The notes: a model not told the origin generated them from the letters alone. Positions 7,898 to 17,365 are shown, counted from the stretch's first letter. The stretch: 64,000 nt of DNA from Desulfocucumis sp964643075 (GCA_964643075.1 CAZXQO010000023.1:5623-69622); one strand, 5' to 3'. Program-made: numbers and translations.

Positions 7898-9295
7898 CTA
7901 CTTCACCCCGCGCCTCAACCTTGGTAGACCCTTCCACCGGGAAGGCTTCGGCTCGCCAGTCCCCTCTGCAAACTCAGCCAATTCCTTTCTAAAACATTTT
8001 TCCAGCGCGGTACCGACTGGTGAAGCCGTGTCCACCGGAAAGTGTCGGGATTTCAAGCAGGACATAACCGTTTTGGGGTCATCCGGAATTTCTGAGTGCT
8101 CCGCAAACCCGAACATTTTGGCCATATCCCGCGATCTGTACAACTGTCCCCGCTGAACCCTGTTAACGACCATGGCCATCCTGTCACGCCCGGCTATTCC
8201 GGAAGCCTGAGAGAATATCATACTGGTCTGCGAAACGCATTTTTCACTCAGGTCAGAAAGCAGAAAAATCTTCCCGGCCATCCGCAGCGCTGCCACGATA
8301 TGAGTGAGCCGGAGCAGCGAGTTTAAATCAGCAACCACCACATCGAAACGCCCAGCCAGTGTACGTAAAATTTCCTCCACAACGCCGTCGTCCGGTAATG
8401 GCCCACCTACCACCGTTGTCCCCGGTAAGATAAAAAGATTAGGTAAATTTGGGTGCTGGGAAACGTGCTGAACCGGGTCGCCAACAACATCGGACCAGTT
8501 TGAAACCGTCACTATGGGCGGCCCATAAGCGTCCATGTATGAGGTGTGCCACAGATCGGCCTTGTCAGGGTCCAGATCAGCCAGGACCACTTTAACCCCC
8601 TGCTTCGCCAGCCACACTGCTAAATTCACCGCAATAAATGTTTTACCAACACTGGTGCTTGGAGAATAAGACGCATAAATGTTTTTAAAAACTTTCATTA
8701 CTATAAAACGATCAGGTGTAGCCAAGCGCTTAGGCGCAGCAACTGTACGATTTGGTAGCGAAAGCTCCTTCTTTTCGTCGGGCTTACTTGCCTGATGCTT
8801 CTCCATATCTGGCACATTCGGTTTCGGTGGTTCCGGAGGTTCTTCAACCATTTCAATTTCGGAAAGATAATTTTCATTTTCGCCCGTCTCACCAGATTCC
8901 TGTTCTGGCTCACCGGAATGACTATGTATGGGTGTTTCTTCCCGGGTAGATTCAAAAAGAGTGGCCACTAAATCCGGCTGTTCTTCATGATCGGCTTCTT
9001 CATCCTTAGAAGCATCAACAGACTGGTTCTCGCCGAGGTAATTAACCACCGCCTTGACTGCAGCCGCGCTCCTCAAAACTATAATGCCTGTATAGGCAAG
9101 ACAGGCTACTTCAAAAAAGCTTAACTCGCTTTCGGCGGCTATAAAAAAGCATGTTTTCCCCTGGGAAGCCGCGCCCTTAGCCCCGGCTAAAGAATCCCTG
9201 CCAAAGAAAACGGCTACATCGGCATCAGCCAAGGTTTCCGTTGTATTAAAACCAAAGATTTGAATCTTTTGGACATCATTGCTGAAAAATAACAT
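7898..9295 (-). CDS. MinD/CpaE-like ATPase with receiver-like domain and acidic linker
   Basis: 465 aa from an ATG six bases after the stop of the wall-hydrolase gene. Residues 1-105 form a small receiver-like domain. About 110-190 is an acidic, proline- and glutamate-rich linker (for example EMVEEPPEPPKPNVPD). The C-terminal domain starts with KNIYASYSPSTSVGKTFIA, a deviant P-loop keeping VGKT, followed by VVLADLDPDKADLW and VVVADLNSL. The domain order (receiver, linker, ParA fold) resembles CpaE of Tad systems. It is the first Tad-like gene after the conjugation genes. It therefore marks the point where the two machineries join in one operon. Confidence 0.75.
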   Translation of the reverse strand: MLFFSNDVQKIQIFGFNTTETLADADVAVFFGRDSLAGAKGAASQGKTCFFIAAESELSFFEVACLAYTGIIVLRSAAAVKAVVNYLGENQSVDASKDEEADHEEQPDLVATLFESTREETPIHSHSGEPEQESGETGENENYLSEIEMVEEPPEPPKPNVPDMEKHQASKPDEKKELSLPNRTVAAPKRLATPDRFIVMKVFKNIYASYSPSTSVGKTFIAVNLAVWLAKQGVKVVLADLDPDKADLWHTSYMDAYGPPIVTVSNWSDVVGDPVQHVSQHPNLPNLFILPGTTVVGGPLPDDGVVEEILRTLAGRFDVVVADLNSLLRLTHIVAALRMAGKIFLLSDLSEKCVSQTSMIFSQASGIAGRDRMAMVVNRVQRGQLYRSRDMAKMFGFAEHSEIPDDPKTVMSCLKSRHFPVDTASPVGTALEKCFRKELAEFAEGTGEPKPSRWKGLPRLRRGVK

Positions 9296-9300
9296 TAAAC

Positions 9301-10494
9301 CTAATTGCCTCCTTCCATGCCTCCCAGGTACGGCTCCGGATCGCTCCATGTACCGTTTACATTAACGCCAAAATGTAAATGCGCCCCGGTGCTCCGGCCT
9401 GAACTCCCCACGGCGCCGATGACATTACCGGCCTCAACTTTGTCCCCACGCTTGACAAAACTGCGGTCCAAGTGGGCGTATTGCGACTTATAGCTCCCGT
9501 GATCAATCACAATTTCCAGCCCAAACCCATCGTTATACCCCGATGAGAGCACCGTGCCATCGTCTACTGCAAACACCTGCGTCCCCAGGGGCGCACCGAT
9601 ATCTAATCCCTGGTGAAACTCTGTTTTACTGTTATCATAGGGATCTGGACGGTTTCCAAAAGGAGAGGTAATTTTGAAAGCGCTTTTTGGTACCGGCAAC
9701 CACTTGGCGATCGCGTCCGGAAGCATTTCCGAGGTAAAGGTGGAGGCTAAATTTAATATCTCGTCCACGTACCACCCGGCATGGTTATATGCGTAGATCG
9801 CTTTTCGCGGGTCATCGTGGAACCCATTGGCCTTTAAAAGGTGCGCCGCTGCAAAAATAGCGTCCCAGGGGTCGTACGGGTCGGCCACACCATCACCGTC
9901 GGCGTCTTCCCCGTAACCACCATAACTTGCAATGCGCTTGGGATCGGTGTCATATGACGGTGCCGAGGGATCGTCCCTGGCAATTGGATCTGCGCTGCCT
10001 GACCATGTGGTCGGCATGAATTGCATAAACCCAACCGCGCCTTTATTGGAGACGCTAGGGTCGCGACCGAAGCTGGACTCCACGCTGGCTATTGCTGCCA
10101 GGACATTCCATGCCACGTCGTACTTCTTTTGGGCAGCCATGAATATTTGCAAGTCTTCCGGAGGGATTTTGGCCAGAGCGTATACCGAGGGACTGCCTCC
10201 ATTGAACCCCTGTTCCTGCGAAGGCATAAACAAGGACACAAAGGAGAGAATAAAAAAAAAGAAAACCCCCGTAATAACAAGGGGAAGGATAGCAACTGCC
10301 CACCAGTAATCTTTATATTTAAGGGCTGCTTCCACAGCCTTTTGCATCAACTTATCGCCGATAATCTTTTTGGCCGCGCTGACAGCAGCGGTGCCGGCTC
10401 CTCCGGAAGCCGCGCCGGCAGCAACCCCTATTGCATCAACAACCCTGGAGGCAACCCTCGCCGCTTTCTTAACCTTTTCCTTTTCCTGCTCCAC
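9301..10494 (-). CDS. Bifunctional cell-wall hydrolase: SLT lytic transglycosylase plus M23 peptidase
   Basis: 397 aa from a GTG with GGGAGGTGA five bases upstream; it overlaps the preceding gene by 26 bases. A hydrophobic segment at about 85-110 anchors it. The SLT domain at about 130-250 has the catalytic Glu in AIASVESSFG, plus GAVGFMQFMP. A calcium-binding-like DADGDGVADP loop follows. The C-terminal M23/LysM-peptidase domain (about 285-395) has HQGLDIGAPLGT and HLHFGV zinc ligands. Such enzymes open peptidoglycan for Gram-positive type IV secretion (VirB1/CwlT/TcpG-like role). It is paralogous to 31159-32238 in the second module. Being upstream of the Tad-like block, it may serve both machines. 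Confidence 0.9.
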   Translation of the reverse strand: MEQEKEKVKKAARVASRVVDAIGVAAGAASGGAGTAAVSAAKKIIGDKLMQKAVEAALKYKDYWWAVAILPLVITGVFFFFILSFVSLFMPSQEQGFNGGSPSVYALAKIPPEDLQIFMAAQKKYDVAWNVLAAIASVESSFGRDPSVSNKGAVGFMQFMPTTWSGSADPIARDDPSAPSYDTDPKRIASYGGYGEDADGDGVADPYDPWDAIFAAAHLLKANGFHDDPRKAIYAYNHAGWYVDEILNLASTFTSEMLPDAIAKWLPVPKSAFKITSPFGNRPDPYDNSKTEFHQGLDIGAPLGTQVFAVDDGTVLSSGYNDGFGLEIVIDHGSYKSQYAHLDRSFVKRGDKVEAGNVIGAVGSSGRSTGAHLHFGVNVNGTWSDPEPYLGGMEGGN

Positions 10495-11767
10495 TTCCGT
10501 CACCTCCCGGATTCGGGGCGTTTTTCTCAATCACAGGCGGTTGGCCGCCATGCCTGTCAGGGTTGGCTATGTCCTCTCTTGCGCCTGCCGTGCGGGAGTT
10601 CGTTTTTTCCTCCTTTATAACCCCGGTTTCACTTACGGTCTTTTCACGGGCATTTCTCGGTGTATTAGCGCCGGGAGAGTACCTGGCGCCGAAGTCCACC
10701 GGCCCACGGTTTCTCTGAATTGGTGTTTGCCTTGCCGTTTTTTCACTATTTGCGGTAGTCTTTTCACCGTTGTCGCGCCCCGCCAAAGGAGCCCCCCCCC
10801 GGGTAACTGGTCCACCCCGCAAATCGCTTCTGGGAGGTCCACCAGGTGCGGGTGTGCCTTCTGAAGTTGCTTTTATTGATACCCGGCGGCGGGCTGCCCG
10901 GGACACAGGGCTTGCACCCGGCTGCGTCCCGGTTGATGCTTCCGGCGCTGAATAATCTGCCGGGCGGATATGCTGCGGAGCCTGAGGCGCGGTTTCTTTC
11001 CCCGCCTCTTGCCTTTTCCCTTTGGCAGCATCCTCATCAATTTTGCGGGCAAATACATTGCCTTGCTTATCCCTCATGATCCGGTATGCACGTTTTGTTC
11101 TTTCTAAAGACCAGTAATTTTCCCTTAAAACAGGACCATTGGAGTTCTCTTCCCACGACCCGTACACAGTCTGTTTTTTGCCGTCTTCCATTACCACATC
11201 ATACTTGCCCGGCTTTCTCGCTTCTGTCGGTATCTTACCCCAGGGACCAAATACTTCTAAATCGCCCTGGCCACCGCCATGCTCATCCGGAACCTGCCGC
11301 CAGCCAAAAGACTCCTTAGCTTTTTCCGGCATCTGCTCCAGGCCCTCAACCGGAGTTTGAACATTATTAGTTTCTTCTGGGTCAGGTTCTACCTGAGGGT
11401 TCCCGGTCGTGTTGGCCTTCATCCCCTCATCCGGAGGCGGGGCGCCGGCGTCACCGGGATGGCCTCTTTTGCCGCCGTCTTTTTTCTGCCCACTACCGTC
11501 TTTTCCCTTGACGTCCTTTTTGTTACGCAACTTTTCATATATTCCCTTGCGCACCTGCGCTCCTTTCCATTGTCTTGCGTAACGCCACTTCGCCACCGGG
11601 CTGGAAGGGTTCTCCATAATCTGCCTTTTTCCCCATTCCTCCACCCTGTTGTTTAAAGTAAGCGCACCTTTGTGTATAGCTCCGATAGTTGCACCCATTA
11701 TTTTTTTTCTGTATATCAGTGCCCCGACATATATAAGCATTAAAATGAGATAAGTGAGAATCAACAC
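10469..11767 (-). CDS. Membrane-anchored, proline/glycine-rich tail protein of the transfer operon
   Basis: About 432 aa from a GTG just after the VirB6-like stop; the start is uncertain. One transmembrane segment sits at the very N-terminus (LILTYLILMLIYVGALIY) with a basic patch after it (YRKK). The rest is hydrophilic and low complexity, rich in Lys, Gly, Pro, Thr and Arg. Around residues 170-250 there is a compact region (EVFGPWGKIPTEARKPGKYD, YGSWEENSNGP) that could be a small folded domain. No catalytic motif is seen. By position, after VirB6 and before the wall hydrolase, it may be a cytoplasmic tail of the channel; VirB6-like proteins often carry such tails. The second module's VirB6 has a Gly/Pro-rich C-terminus that may be the fused equivalent. 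Confidence 0.6.
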   Translation of the reverse strand: MLILTYLILMLIYVGALIYRKKIMGATIGAIHKGALTLNNRVEEWGKRQIMENPSSPVAKWRYARQWKGAQVRKGIYEKLRNKKDVKGKDGSGQKKDGGKRGHPGDAGAPPPDEGMKANTTGNPQVEPDPEETNNVQTPVEGLEQMPEKAKESFGWRQVPDEHGGGQGDLEVFGPWGKIPTEARKPGKYDVVMEDGKKQTVYGSWEENSNGPVLRENYWSLERTKRAYRIMRDKQGNVFARKIDEDAAKGKRQEAGKETAPQAPQHIRPADYSAPEASTGTQPGASPVSRAARRRVSIKATSEGTPAPGGPPRSDLRGGPVTRGGAPLAGRDNGEKTTANSEKTARQTPIQRNRGPVDFGARYSPGANTPRNAREKTVSETGVIKEEKTNSRTAGAREDIANPDRHGGQPPVIEKNAPNPGGDGSGAGKGKG

Positions 11768-11783
11768 GACACACACCCCCGCC

Positions 11784-13208
11784 TTAGCTGAATAGCCAAA
11801 ACACACTATTTACAATCAGCACTATTATTGAAAGGAAAATACCGTACACTATTTTCGTCCCCAGGGCCGCGATTGTCATCCTCCCGGCCTTATAGCCTAA
11901 ATTCCACCCGGCCTCAGGCACCATGGCAACCAAAAAAACTATCGGCAGGGCCAAAACTATACCCGCTAAAGTTAATTGCGCCAGAATCATTGAACCGCCA
12001 ATGATCACACTAAAAACTAAAAACACTGCTGCTGGAAATAGAAATAGCCCGGCAAAAACCACACACATGATCTTGTTGTAGGGCAATAATTTCTCCTTAG
12101 CGATAGCGTGCCTGCCGTGGTCAACATCCTGATCCGCAAGGACATTAATGATCTCCCCCCTGGCCACGTTATTAACGGAATACGCCAGCACAATCTGGTC
12201 AACCCTGTAACCCGGCTTTATCCAGCCGGCGGTAAAAGGGTTTACCTTCCTGGGCGGGCTGCTGTTCGGATCATAGCTGTTTGCAGATATCGTCGTGTTT
12301 GATTGCATACTCTGGTATTCCGCGTCAGTCAGAAGCAGGTCTTGCGGTTTTGTGGTCCCGAACTCCATGGCCGACCAGGTGTTGGCCACAAGCCCGCACC
12401 ACATGGAATTCCCGAAACTTTGCAGCATGGAGTCAAGGCCTCCCTGGCCCGAATTGCTCGTAAGGGCGCCGCCGACCGTTGTCAGAACAAACCCGCCCAG
12501 CGCATCAGTTGTATCCGAAACGGCCATAAGGACTTTACCGGCGTTCGAGAAATATATGAACGCTAAAGACAGGACCAGGATGGAGGCAACGATCGTTTTG
12601 ATAATCCGCATAAACTGCATGCGGGCAAGATAATACAGCAGGTAACCGAAAAGCACCATCATAATCAGTCCGAAAAAGGAGCTGTTAGCCACTCCCGAAC
12701 CGAAGAGGCTTTGCCACAGGGCAAGCGTTGGAGCTGTCACCTGGGAAGCAAGCGCGGCGACCCAGTTTGTTCTAAATGCCAGGTAGATAATCTCAATGCC
12801 CCAGTTGACTAACATAACAGACAGGGCAAAGATGCCATCAGCCATTGAGGCAAGCGACCCGCCAAGGTTTTTGCTGGTTACCCTGGAAAACCACCCCGCA
12901 CTGCTATCCTCGGCCGTATCGAAACGAAGCCTCGACATCGGAATGTTCAACCAGGAAGGTTCGGTCGCATTTGCTACAACATTACTTATATATCCAGCGC
13001 CAAGAGGTGTCAGGGGTATATCCATGTTTTGAGTCTGCTCATTGCGCTCGGCTGCGGCACTCCCATTTAGGTCAAAAAAAATGACACCCACGGGCTTTGA
13101 TAGATCACCCCCAGCAGGTGGGCTTACCGGATCGCAAAAAGCTGGCCCAGACACCATAAATATAATGGCCAGGACCAGTACTAACATTAAAGGTGTTCGG
13201 GCTCGCAA
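11784..13208 (-). CDS. virB6: VirB6/TrbL-like polytopic channel protein
   Basis: 474 aa from a TTG seven bases after GAGGGGG. An N-terminal signal peptide (LMLVLVLAIIFMVSGPAFC) precedes an extracytoplasmic stretch. At least six membrane segments follow, including GVANSSFFGLIMMVLFGYLL and LAQLTLAGIVLALPIVFLVA. The pattern of a long periplasmic loop before the first helix bundle, and two terminal helix pairs, fits VirB6/TrbL-family inner membrane channels of type IV secretion. Gene order supports it: directly downstream of virB4, as in the second module (32302-34266), with which it shares layout and segments near the C-terminus (PDSGWN-like PEAGWNLGYKAGRM). It probably forms the translocation channel. 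Confidence 0.8.
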   Translation of the reverse strand: MRARTPLMLVLVLAIIFMVSGPAFCDPVSPPAGGDLSKPVGVIFFDLNGSAAAERNEQTQNMDIPLTPLGAGYISNVVANATEPSWLNIPMSRLRFDTAEDSSAGWFSRVTSKNLGGSLASMADGIFALSVMLVNWGIEIIYLAFRTNWVAALASQVTAPTLALWQSLFGSGVANSSFFGLIMMVLFGYLLYYLARMQFMRIIKTIVASILVLSLAFIYFSNAGKVLMAVSDTTDALGGFVLTTVGGALTSNSGQGGLDSMLQSFGNSMWCGLVANTWSAMEFGTTKPQDLLLTDAEYQSMQSNTTISANSYDPNSSPPRKVNPFTAGWIKPGYRVDQIVLAYSVNNVARGEIINVLADQDVDHGRHAIAKEKLLPYNKIMCVVFAGLFLFPAAVFLVFSVIIGGSMILAQLTLAGIVLALPIVFLVAMVPEAGWNLGYKAGRMTIAALGTKIVYGIFLSIIVLIVNSVFWLFS

Positions 13209-13228
13209 TTTTATTCCCCCTCAAACTA

Positions 13229-15664
13229 CTATTCGGCAAACACCCCTTTACCGGGCTTGGTGTTGAATATATCCAGCAGGTACCCGGGCTGGGGAGTAAT
13301 CTCAACTTCAGCCACCCTGTTCTTCGTATCGCGCATGAAACAATGCCCTTCCGGCAATGACTCCATTTCCTCCAAAAAGGCATCCAGTTCTTCTTCTTTC
13401 TCCAGGGCGGGAAGTCCGAGCAACTCTCTAGCGCTTGCCGCTTCTTTACGCCCCTGCATCCGGAAGGCGAAGCAATAGCCAAGGTTATTACGTATGCTTT
13501 CGTCATAATCGGACGGGTTTTGGGTCATGAGAATGAGTAGCATATTTAAGGACCTGCTCATCCTTAGCAGGTCCATCACCAGCCTGTAACCGGCCGGTAC
13601 ACGGAGTAAATAGTGCAATTCGTCCAGATACAGCACTTTCAGCGCTTGCATATTTGCGCGGAACATTGCCTCCCTTGCAGCCGACGCCACAAGAAATAGC
13701 AAGGCGACCGCAATCTTCTCTGATTCCGTTATCTGGTCATATACTGTCGGAGTCGGAGAGTCGTTCACCTTCGGCAGGGGCAACTCCTTGAGATTAAAGA
13801 TAGTTAGCTGTTCCTTCTCCTTGGTCTCCAAACGTGCGCCACTATCGTCCCGGCCAAAGATCATTTGTCCCAGCGCATTTGACTCAACGAGTCTAGTGAG
13901 ACGCGAGCACACGCGCGCTTCCTTAATTTCCTCCTCCTCCATGGAACCACCGGGAATCTTTCCGGCCATCTCATCCACGCACTCTAAAAACGCAAACATG
14001 TCGCGCCTATTCCCACCCATTACTTTTTGCACTGCGTGGCTGATGACCGTGCTGCGGGCCTCCGTATCATCCTTGTGCGCCTCCAGGAGGATACCCAGGA
14101 AGTCCTTGGCAATAGTCTCGGCCCGCTTCGGGTCGGGACTGAAAGTAAAAGGGTTCAGGCGATATAATCCGCCTGGTGAAAAGTCTACTTTTTTCGTAGA
14201 AAAAGGTAGCTTCTCAAAAGCTTTCAGCTCGTCCTTCGGGTCAACTCCGAAGCCTATGGCGCCGCAAAGCAGGCAGTAGTAAAGAATGGTCTTGCCGTCC
14301 ATCGACTTGCCGCCGCCCTGGGTGCCCGCTATGGCCACCGAACCCGGGCCTTTCTGCATGGCAAAACCGGGCATGAATAAAACCGGGGAGTTATTGGAAA
14401 AGCCAAGCAGAAAGCCCTTTCCATCTCCCACCTCTGTGCCCGCCATGGGCACGGAAGATGCTATGTAACCCGGTTCAGCGTGTAATCCCGGCAGGGATCT
14501 GTGAAACTCTGCCCCGGGGAAAAACATATACAGGCACTTCAGCATGTCCCCGGGCGGTGTGCATACCTTGAAACCCTGACCATATTTCTGAGATATCACC
14601 TTGGCATATGAACGCATCTCGCTAATATCACGCCCGGCAACCGCCAGGACAACGCCGAAACGGAGCAGTGGCATGCCGTCTTCAATATCCGCCTCCAGGT
14701 CGCCAACAACTGAAGCCGCCCATTCCTGCGCCCGGGGAGCTTCACCCTGCCCGGCGTGGTGCTCTTCAATCTGCTCTTTGAGCATGCCTTTTTTCCGGGC
14801 CACTTTTTTCTTTGCCACTTCCGTGGGAAATATTTCAAATTGAACCACGGCATCTACGGGAAATTCGCACGTCTGGTCTATTGTGGCAAGCCATTCTCTC
14901 CCTACCACCGGCAGGTACCTCGGAATGTCCGCAAAGGTTATGAAGGTTTGATAGATCTTTTTATCGTTGACATCGGAAACGAGATACCGCAGCTTTGGAT
15001 CTAACAACGCTCCTGCCGATAAAGCCGTCAGTACGCCTGGTGAAAGGGCAACCTCACTCCTGTCCGGCACATCGCGCGGCAAAGGACCGTAACGCTCAAC
15101 TACACGCCTGACGATAAACTCGAAATCCTCCAGTTCCGCCCTGGCCAGGTCCATTTCGTTATTGATGGCGTTATACAGCTCCGATTCAGCCACTTTGGCC
15201 GACTGCGCGCTCTTTTCAGTGACCAGGGAAGGCTTGCGCAGGGCGGTGAGCCACTCCAGGAACTGGTCCCGGACATCGTGAAGCGTATAATATTCCGACT
15301 GGGCTATAGGCAGTTGCAGGCATAGATAAGACCTCCTCCGCTGGGCCCTGGCATAGGCCAGAAAATTAACGGCAGAGTCTACATGTCGGCGCGCTTCTTC
15401 CCGCAACACCGGGTTAGGGCTTAACGGGACACCGTACAAATACTCGTTGGCGGAAACATTAAGTTCCTCCGAAAGGTATATAATCTGTCCCCGCCCAAAA
15501 AAATTCCTCAATACATTGTAAAAGGCGTAGACATACGGTTTTTTTGCCTCGTCTGCCAGGTGCCGGTAAGAAACGCTGTCGAAACGATACAATGCAAAAA
15601 CGGAATTGTTTGTAAAGATTAAATTATCTTTGACTGCTCTTGCTGGAAAGTCGATTTTCTTCAC
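13229..15664 (-). CDS. virB4: VirB4/TraE-type conjugation ATPase
   Basis: 811 aa, starting at a GTG directly after AGGGG. The spacing is poor, so the true start may be a few codons in. The N-terminal 400 residues form the VirB4/CagE-type domain. Walker A GTQGGGKSMDGKT lies at about 450, Walker B VLYLDELHYLL at about 680, and LILMTQNPSDYDES follows as the downstream sensor. VirB4 energises assembly of the type IV secretion channel at the cytoplasmic membrane. Paralogous to 34268-36664 over the whole length. An intrinsic terminator ends 13 bases upstream of the start, so transcription through it may be conditional. Confidence 0.93.
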   Translation of the reverse strand: MKKIDFPARAVKDNLIFTNNSVFALYRFDSVSYRHLADEAKKPYVYAFYNVLRNFFGRGQIIYLSEELNVSANEYLYGVPLSPNPVLREEARRHVDSAVNFLAYARAQRRRSYLCLQLPIAQSEYYTLHDVRDQFLEWLTALRKPSLVTEKSAQSAKVAESELYNAINNEMDLARAELEDFEFIVRRVVERYGPLPRDVPDRSEVALSPGVLTALSAGALLDPKLRYLVSDVNDKKIYQTFITFADIPRYLPVVGREWLATIDQTCEFPVDAVVQFEIFPTEVAKKKVARKKGMLKEQIEEHHAGQGEAPRAQEWAASVVGDLEADIEDGMPLLRFGVVLAVAGRDISEMRSYAKVISQKYGQGFKVCTPPGDMLKCLYMFFPGAEFHRSLPGLHAEPGYIASSVPMAGTEVGDGKGFLLGFSNNSPVLFMPGFAMQKGPGSVAIAGTQGGGKSMDGKTILYYCLLCGAIGFGVDPKDELKAFEKLPFSTKKVDFSPGGLYRLNPFTFSPDPKRAETIAKDFLGILLEAHKDDTEARSTVISHAVQKVMGGNRRDMFAFLECVDEMAGKIPGGSMEEEEIKEARVCSRLTRLVESNALGQMIFGRDDSGARLETKEKEQLTIFNLKELPLPKVNDSPTPTVYDQITESEKIAVALLFLVASAAREAMFRANMQALKVLYLDELHYLLRVPAGYRLVMDLLRMSRSLNMLLILMTQNPSDYDESIRNNLGYCFAFRMQGRKEAASARELLGLPALEKEEELDAFLEEMESLPEGHCFMRDTKNRVAEVEITPQPGYLLDIFNTKPGKGVFAE

Positions 15665-15676
15665 CCCCTATTTAAA

Positions 15677-15703
15677 ACAAAAAAGGAGAGCGAAAACTCT
15701 CCT
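15677..15703 (-). terminator. Intrinsic terminator upstream of virB4 (left module)
   Basis: On the minus strand AGGAGAG, a six-base loop and CTCTCCT are followed by TTTTTTG. The stem overlaps the stop codon of the TcpE gene, and the virB4 ribosome site follows within about 15 bases. It would end transcription inside the transfer operon unless antitermination operates. Confidence 0.8.
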
Positions 15704-16094
15704 AATCCAGTAAATAAAACTCCCCGTTTTCTCTTTTCTTCCGGTCCGGCTTAAATGGGCTGCCCACCCTGTGCTTTTTAGGCAGACAGTAAAATAGGAT
15801 AATATCCAGGATGTATATTGGCAGGAACTTGCCGGCCGGGTCAAAGTTAGTAAAAAAGTACGTCGCGGCACCCGAAAAAGCTAGATCCGCAAACCAAACG
15901 TCTACATAAAACAAGGCCTTTAAGACCGGTCCCAGCAGCCAACACGGAACGTAAAGCAAAACAAACATGAAGACAAAAATAATTATCATGTCCACCCTCA
16001 CCGGCCCGGGCAGCTTAGTGCGCGAGTCAAGCCTGTGAATCGCCCCAGCAAAACGAAACAGGCTCCTGTAAGAAGTCCAATATTGCTTTGTCAT
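15702..16094 (-). CDS. tcpE: TcpE-like conjugation membrane protein
   Basis: 130 aa. Its ATG overlaps the stop of the upstream gene in an ATGA arrangement, so translation is coupled. Two hydrophobic hairpins (MIIIFVFMFVLLYVPCWLL; about 75-100) sit between basic ends. The N-terminal YRSLFRF...I..LDSR..LPGPVRVD pattern, and the C-terminal KFLPIYILDIILFY, match TcpE-family proteins of Gram-positive conjugative plasmids (PrgI/TcpE group). It aligns along its length with 37247-37627 in the second module. TcpE is a core membrane component next to VirB4. Assigned by family pattern and position. Confidence 0.75.
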   Translation of the reverse strand: MTKQYWTSYRSLFRFAGAIHRLDSRTKLPGPVRVDMIIIFVFMFVLLYVPCWLLGPVLKALFYVDVWFADLAFSGAATYFFTNFDPAGKFLPIYILDIILFYCLPKKHRVGSPFKPDRKKRENGEFYLLD

Positions 16095-16423
16095 TGTGCA
16101 CCCGTCCAGCTTAAACCCATTTTGGTTGCTATGTTATGCGCGACTTGAACGATAAAGTCTGAGTTTACGACAATCAGAACTATGACTGAGAAAACAATGA
16201 GCATTACCAGACCCATCATGTGGTGCTCCCACATTTTTTTGATGCCGGTAATCAAAAGGATTACAAAGAGAATAAACACACCTGCATTTGCAATCAACTT
16301 CCATAGGTTGTCTAACGCCGTAATTCCCGTGTCCGCAAAAGCAACCTGAGGAATCGCAAGAAAGCTGAGGAGCATGAAACATAACAGCAATATCGTACGG
16401 GTACGGTTATTTTTATTTAACAT
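16091..16423 (-). CDS. Small VirB2/TcpD-like membrane protein
   Basis: 110 aa from an ATG with AAAGGATGG upstream. A cleavable signal peptide (TILLLCFMLLSFLAIPQVAFA) is followed by two transmembrane segments separated by a short basic loop (ITGIKKMWEHHMMG). This is the layout of VirB2/TrbC pilins and of TcpD. It has exactly the length of the second-module counterpart at 39847-40179 (110 aa). It lies between TcpC and TcpE genes. Whether it is a surface subunit or a membrane scaffold cannot be told from sequence. Confidence 0.65.
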   Translation of the reverse strand: MLNKNNRTRTILLLCFMLLSFLAIPQVAFADTGITALDNLWKLIANAGVFILFVILLITGIKKMWEHHMMGLVMLIVFSVIVLIVVNSDFIVQVAHNIATKMGLSWTGAQ

Positions 16424-16444
16424 GCTTCTACCATCCTTTTTCTA

Positions 16445-17365
16445 TTAATTTGGTTCTGGGCTCAATTTTGAGACGAAAACCTGCCCATTCTGCGGTTTTA
16501 GCGTCAAGTACAGCTGCTGCTTAAGAACCGTCGAATCACCCCTGTCCACTGTTACGCTGACCATGGCCCTGGTCGGTGAAGCGGCCACGTCCACTAAAGC
16601 GCTGTCCAGGCTTTTCAGTTCCCACCCTCCTACCGGGGTTATGCCACTCTCCGGCGTGACGAAGTTAACCAGGTCTGCGGGGTTGGCGCTGGAGAAGTAA
16701 ACTTTTAAAAATCCTGTCAGGGCGGAGACTACTGGTGCGGAGGGCTGCGATGAGTAATCATATTTAACTTCGACCGATGGAGCTACCGCTGCGGAAACCA
16801 GCACCGGGGCATTAAGAACGTAAAACTGACCGTCCTTTTCTTCCTCGGCCACCTGGACCGTCATCTGACTGCTCTCCCAGCCTTTTTGTTTGGGCTGCAC
16901 TGCCATAAAGCTTGTCTGGGGCTGGGGTAGAGGATTTTTGTATGCTTCCGCAACGGCATCGGGATTGCTCAATTCGCCGAAGCGCTGGGTCTGCAGAACA
17001 ACTGTAACCAGATACCGCCCGGAATTATTCCGCTCTTCCGAAACCACTGAAGCAGACAGGATGCGGCTAACTCCTCCTTCCGGCGCGGGAATATTCAAAA
17101 ACGGGTTAAAAACTTTTAGCCTGCGGTTATAGTCGCCTGCATCACCGTTATATGTAGCCCACTGAGATGCAAAGTTTTTGGCAACTTCCCCGGCCTTCTG
17201 GTAGTCCAGAACATCGGTCATAGTGGCACCGCCGGTTGCCTTCTCGTAAAGATAAGTGGCTGCTTTGTTGGCATGTATCGCCGTGGCAACCAGAAATATG
17301 ATGACCAGCCAGACCAGGCTTGCGAGAAAATACCGGTAATGGTTATGGTTAGGTTTTATTTTGAT
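16445..17365 (-). CDS. tcpC: TcpC/VirB8-like conjugation protein (ATC start or frameshifted start)
   Basis: The region from the ATG at 17221 is clearly TcpC-like (two NTF2-like domains, about 258 aa) but lacks its membrane anchor. The frame stays open upstream and encodes one (FLASLVWLVIIFLVATAI). No ATG, GTG or TTG lies in that frame. There is an ATC at 17365 seven bases after AAGGGGGAG, giving 306 aa, close to the 302 aa of the paralogue at 37629-38537. Alternatively an ATG at 17372 in another frame would join after loss of one A in an AAAA run. So this is either a rare start codon, a frameshift, or an assembly error. TcpC bridges VirB4-type ATPases to wall hydrolases. Confidence 0.75.
   Translation of the reverse strand: MKIKPNHNHYRYFLASLVWLVIIFLVATAIHANKAATYLYEKATGGATMTDVLDYQKAGEVAKNFASQWATYNGDAGDYNRRLKVFNPFLNIPAPEGGVSRILSASVVSEERNNSGRYLVTVVLQTQRFGELSNPDAVAEAYKNPLPQPQTSFMAVQPKQKGWESSQMTVQVAEEEKDGQFYVLNAPVLVSAAVAPSVEVKYDYSSQPSAPVVSALTGFLKVYFSSANPADLVNFVTPESGITPVGGWELKSLDSALVDVAASPTRAMVSVTVDRGDSTVLKQQLYLTLKPQNGQVFVSKLSPEPN

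Noticed and set aside
248..9295. Plasmid partition (parAB) system
   Set aside because: Five ParA-type genes without ParB or parS-like repeats; context and CpaF/CpaB genes point to a secretion or pilus role.
11139..11656. Plus-strand open frames opposite the tail protein
   Set aside because: They mirror the low-complexity GC-rich coding strand and lack ribosome sites.
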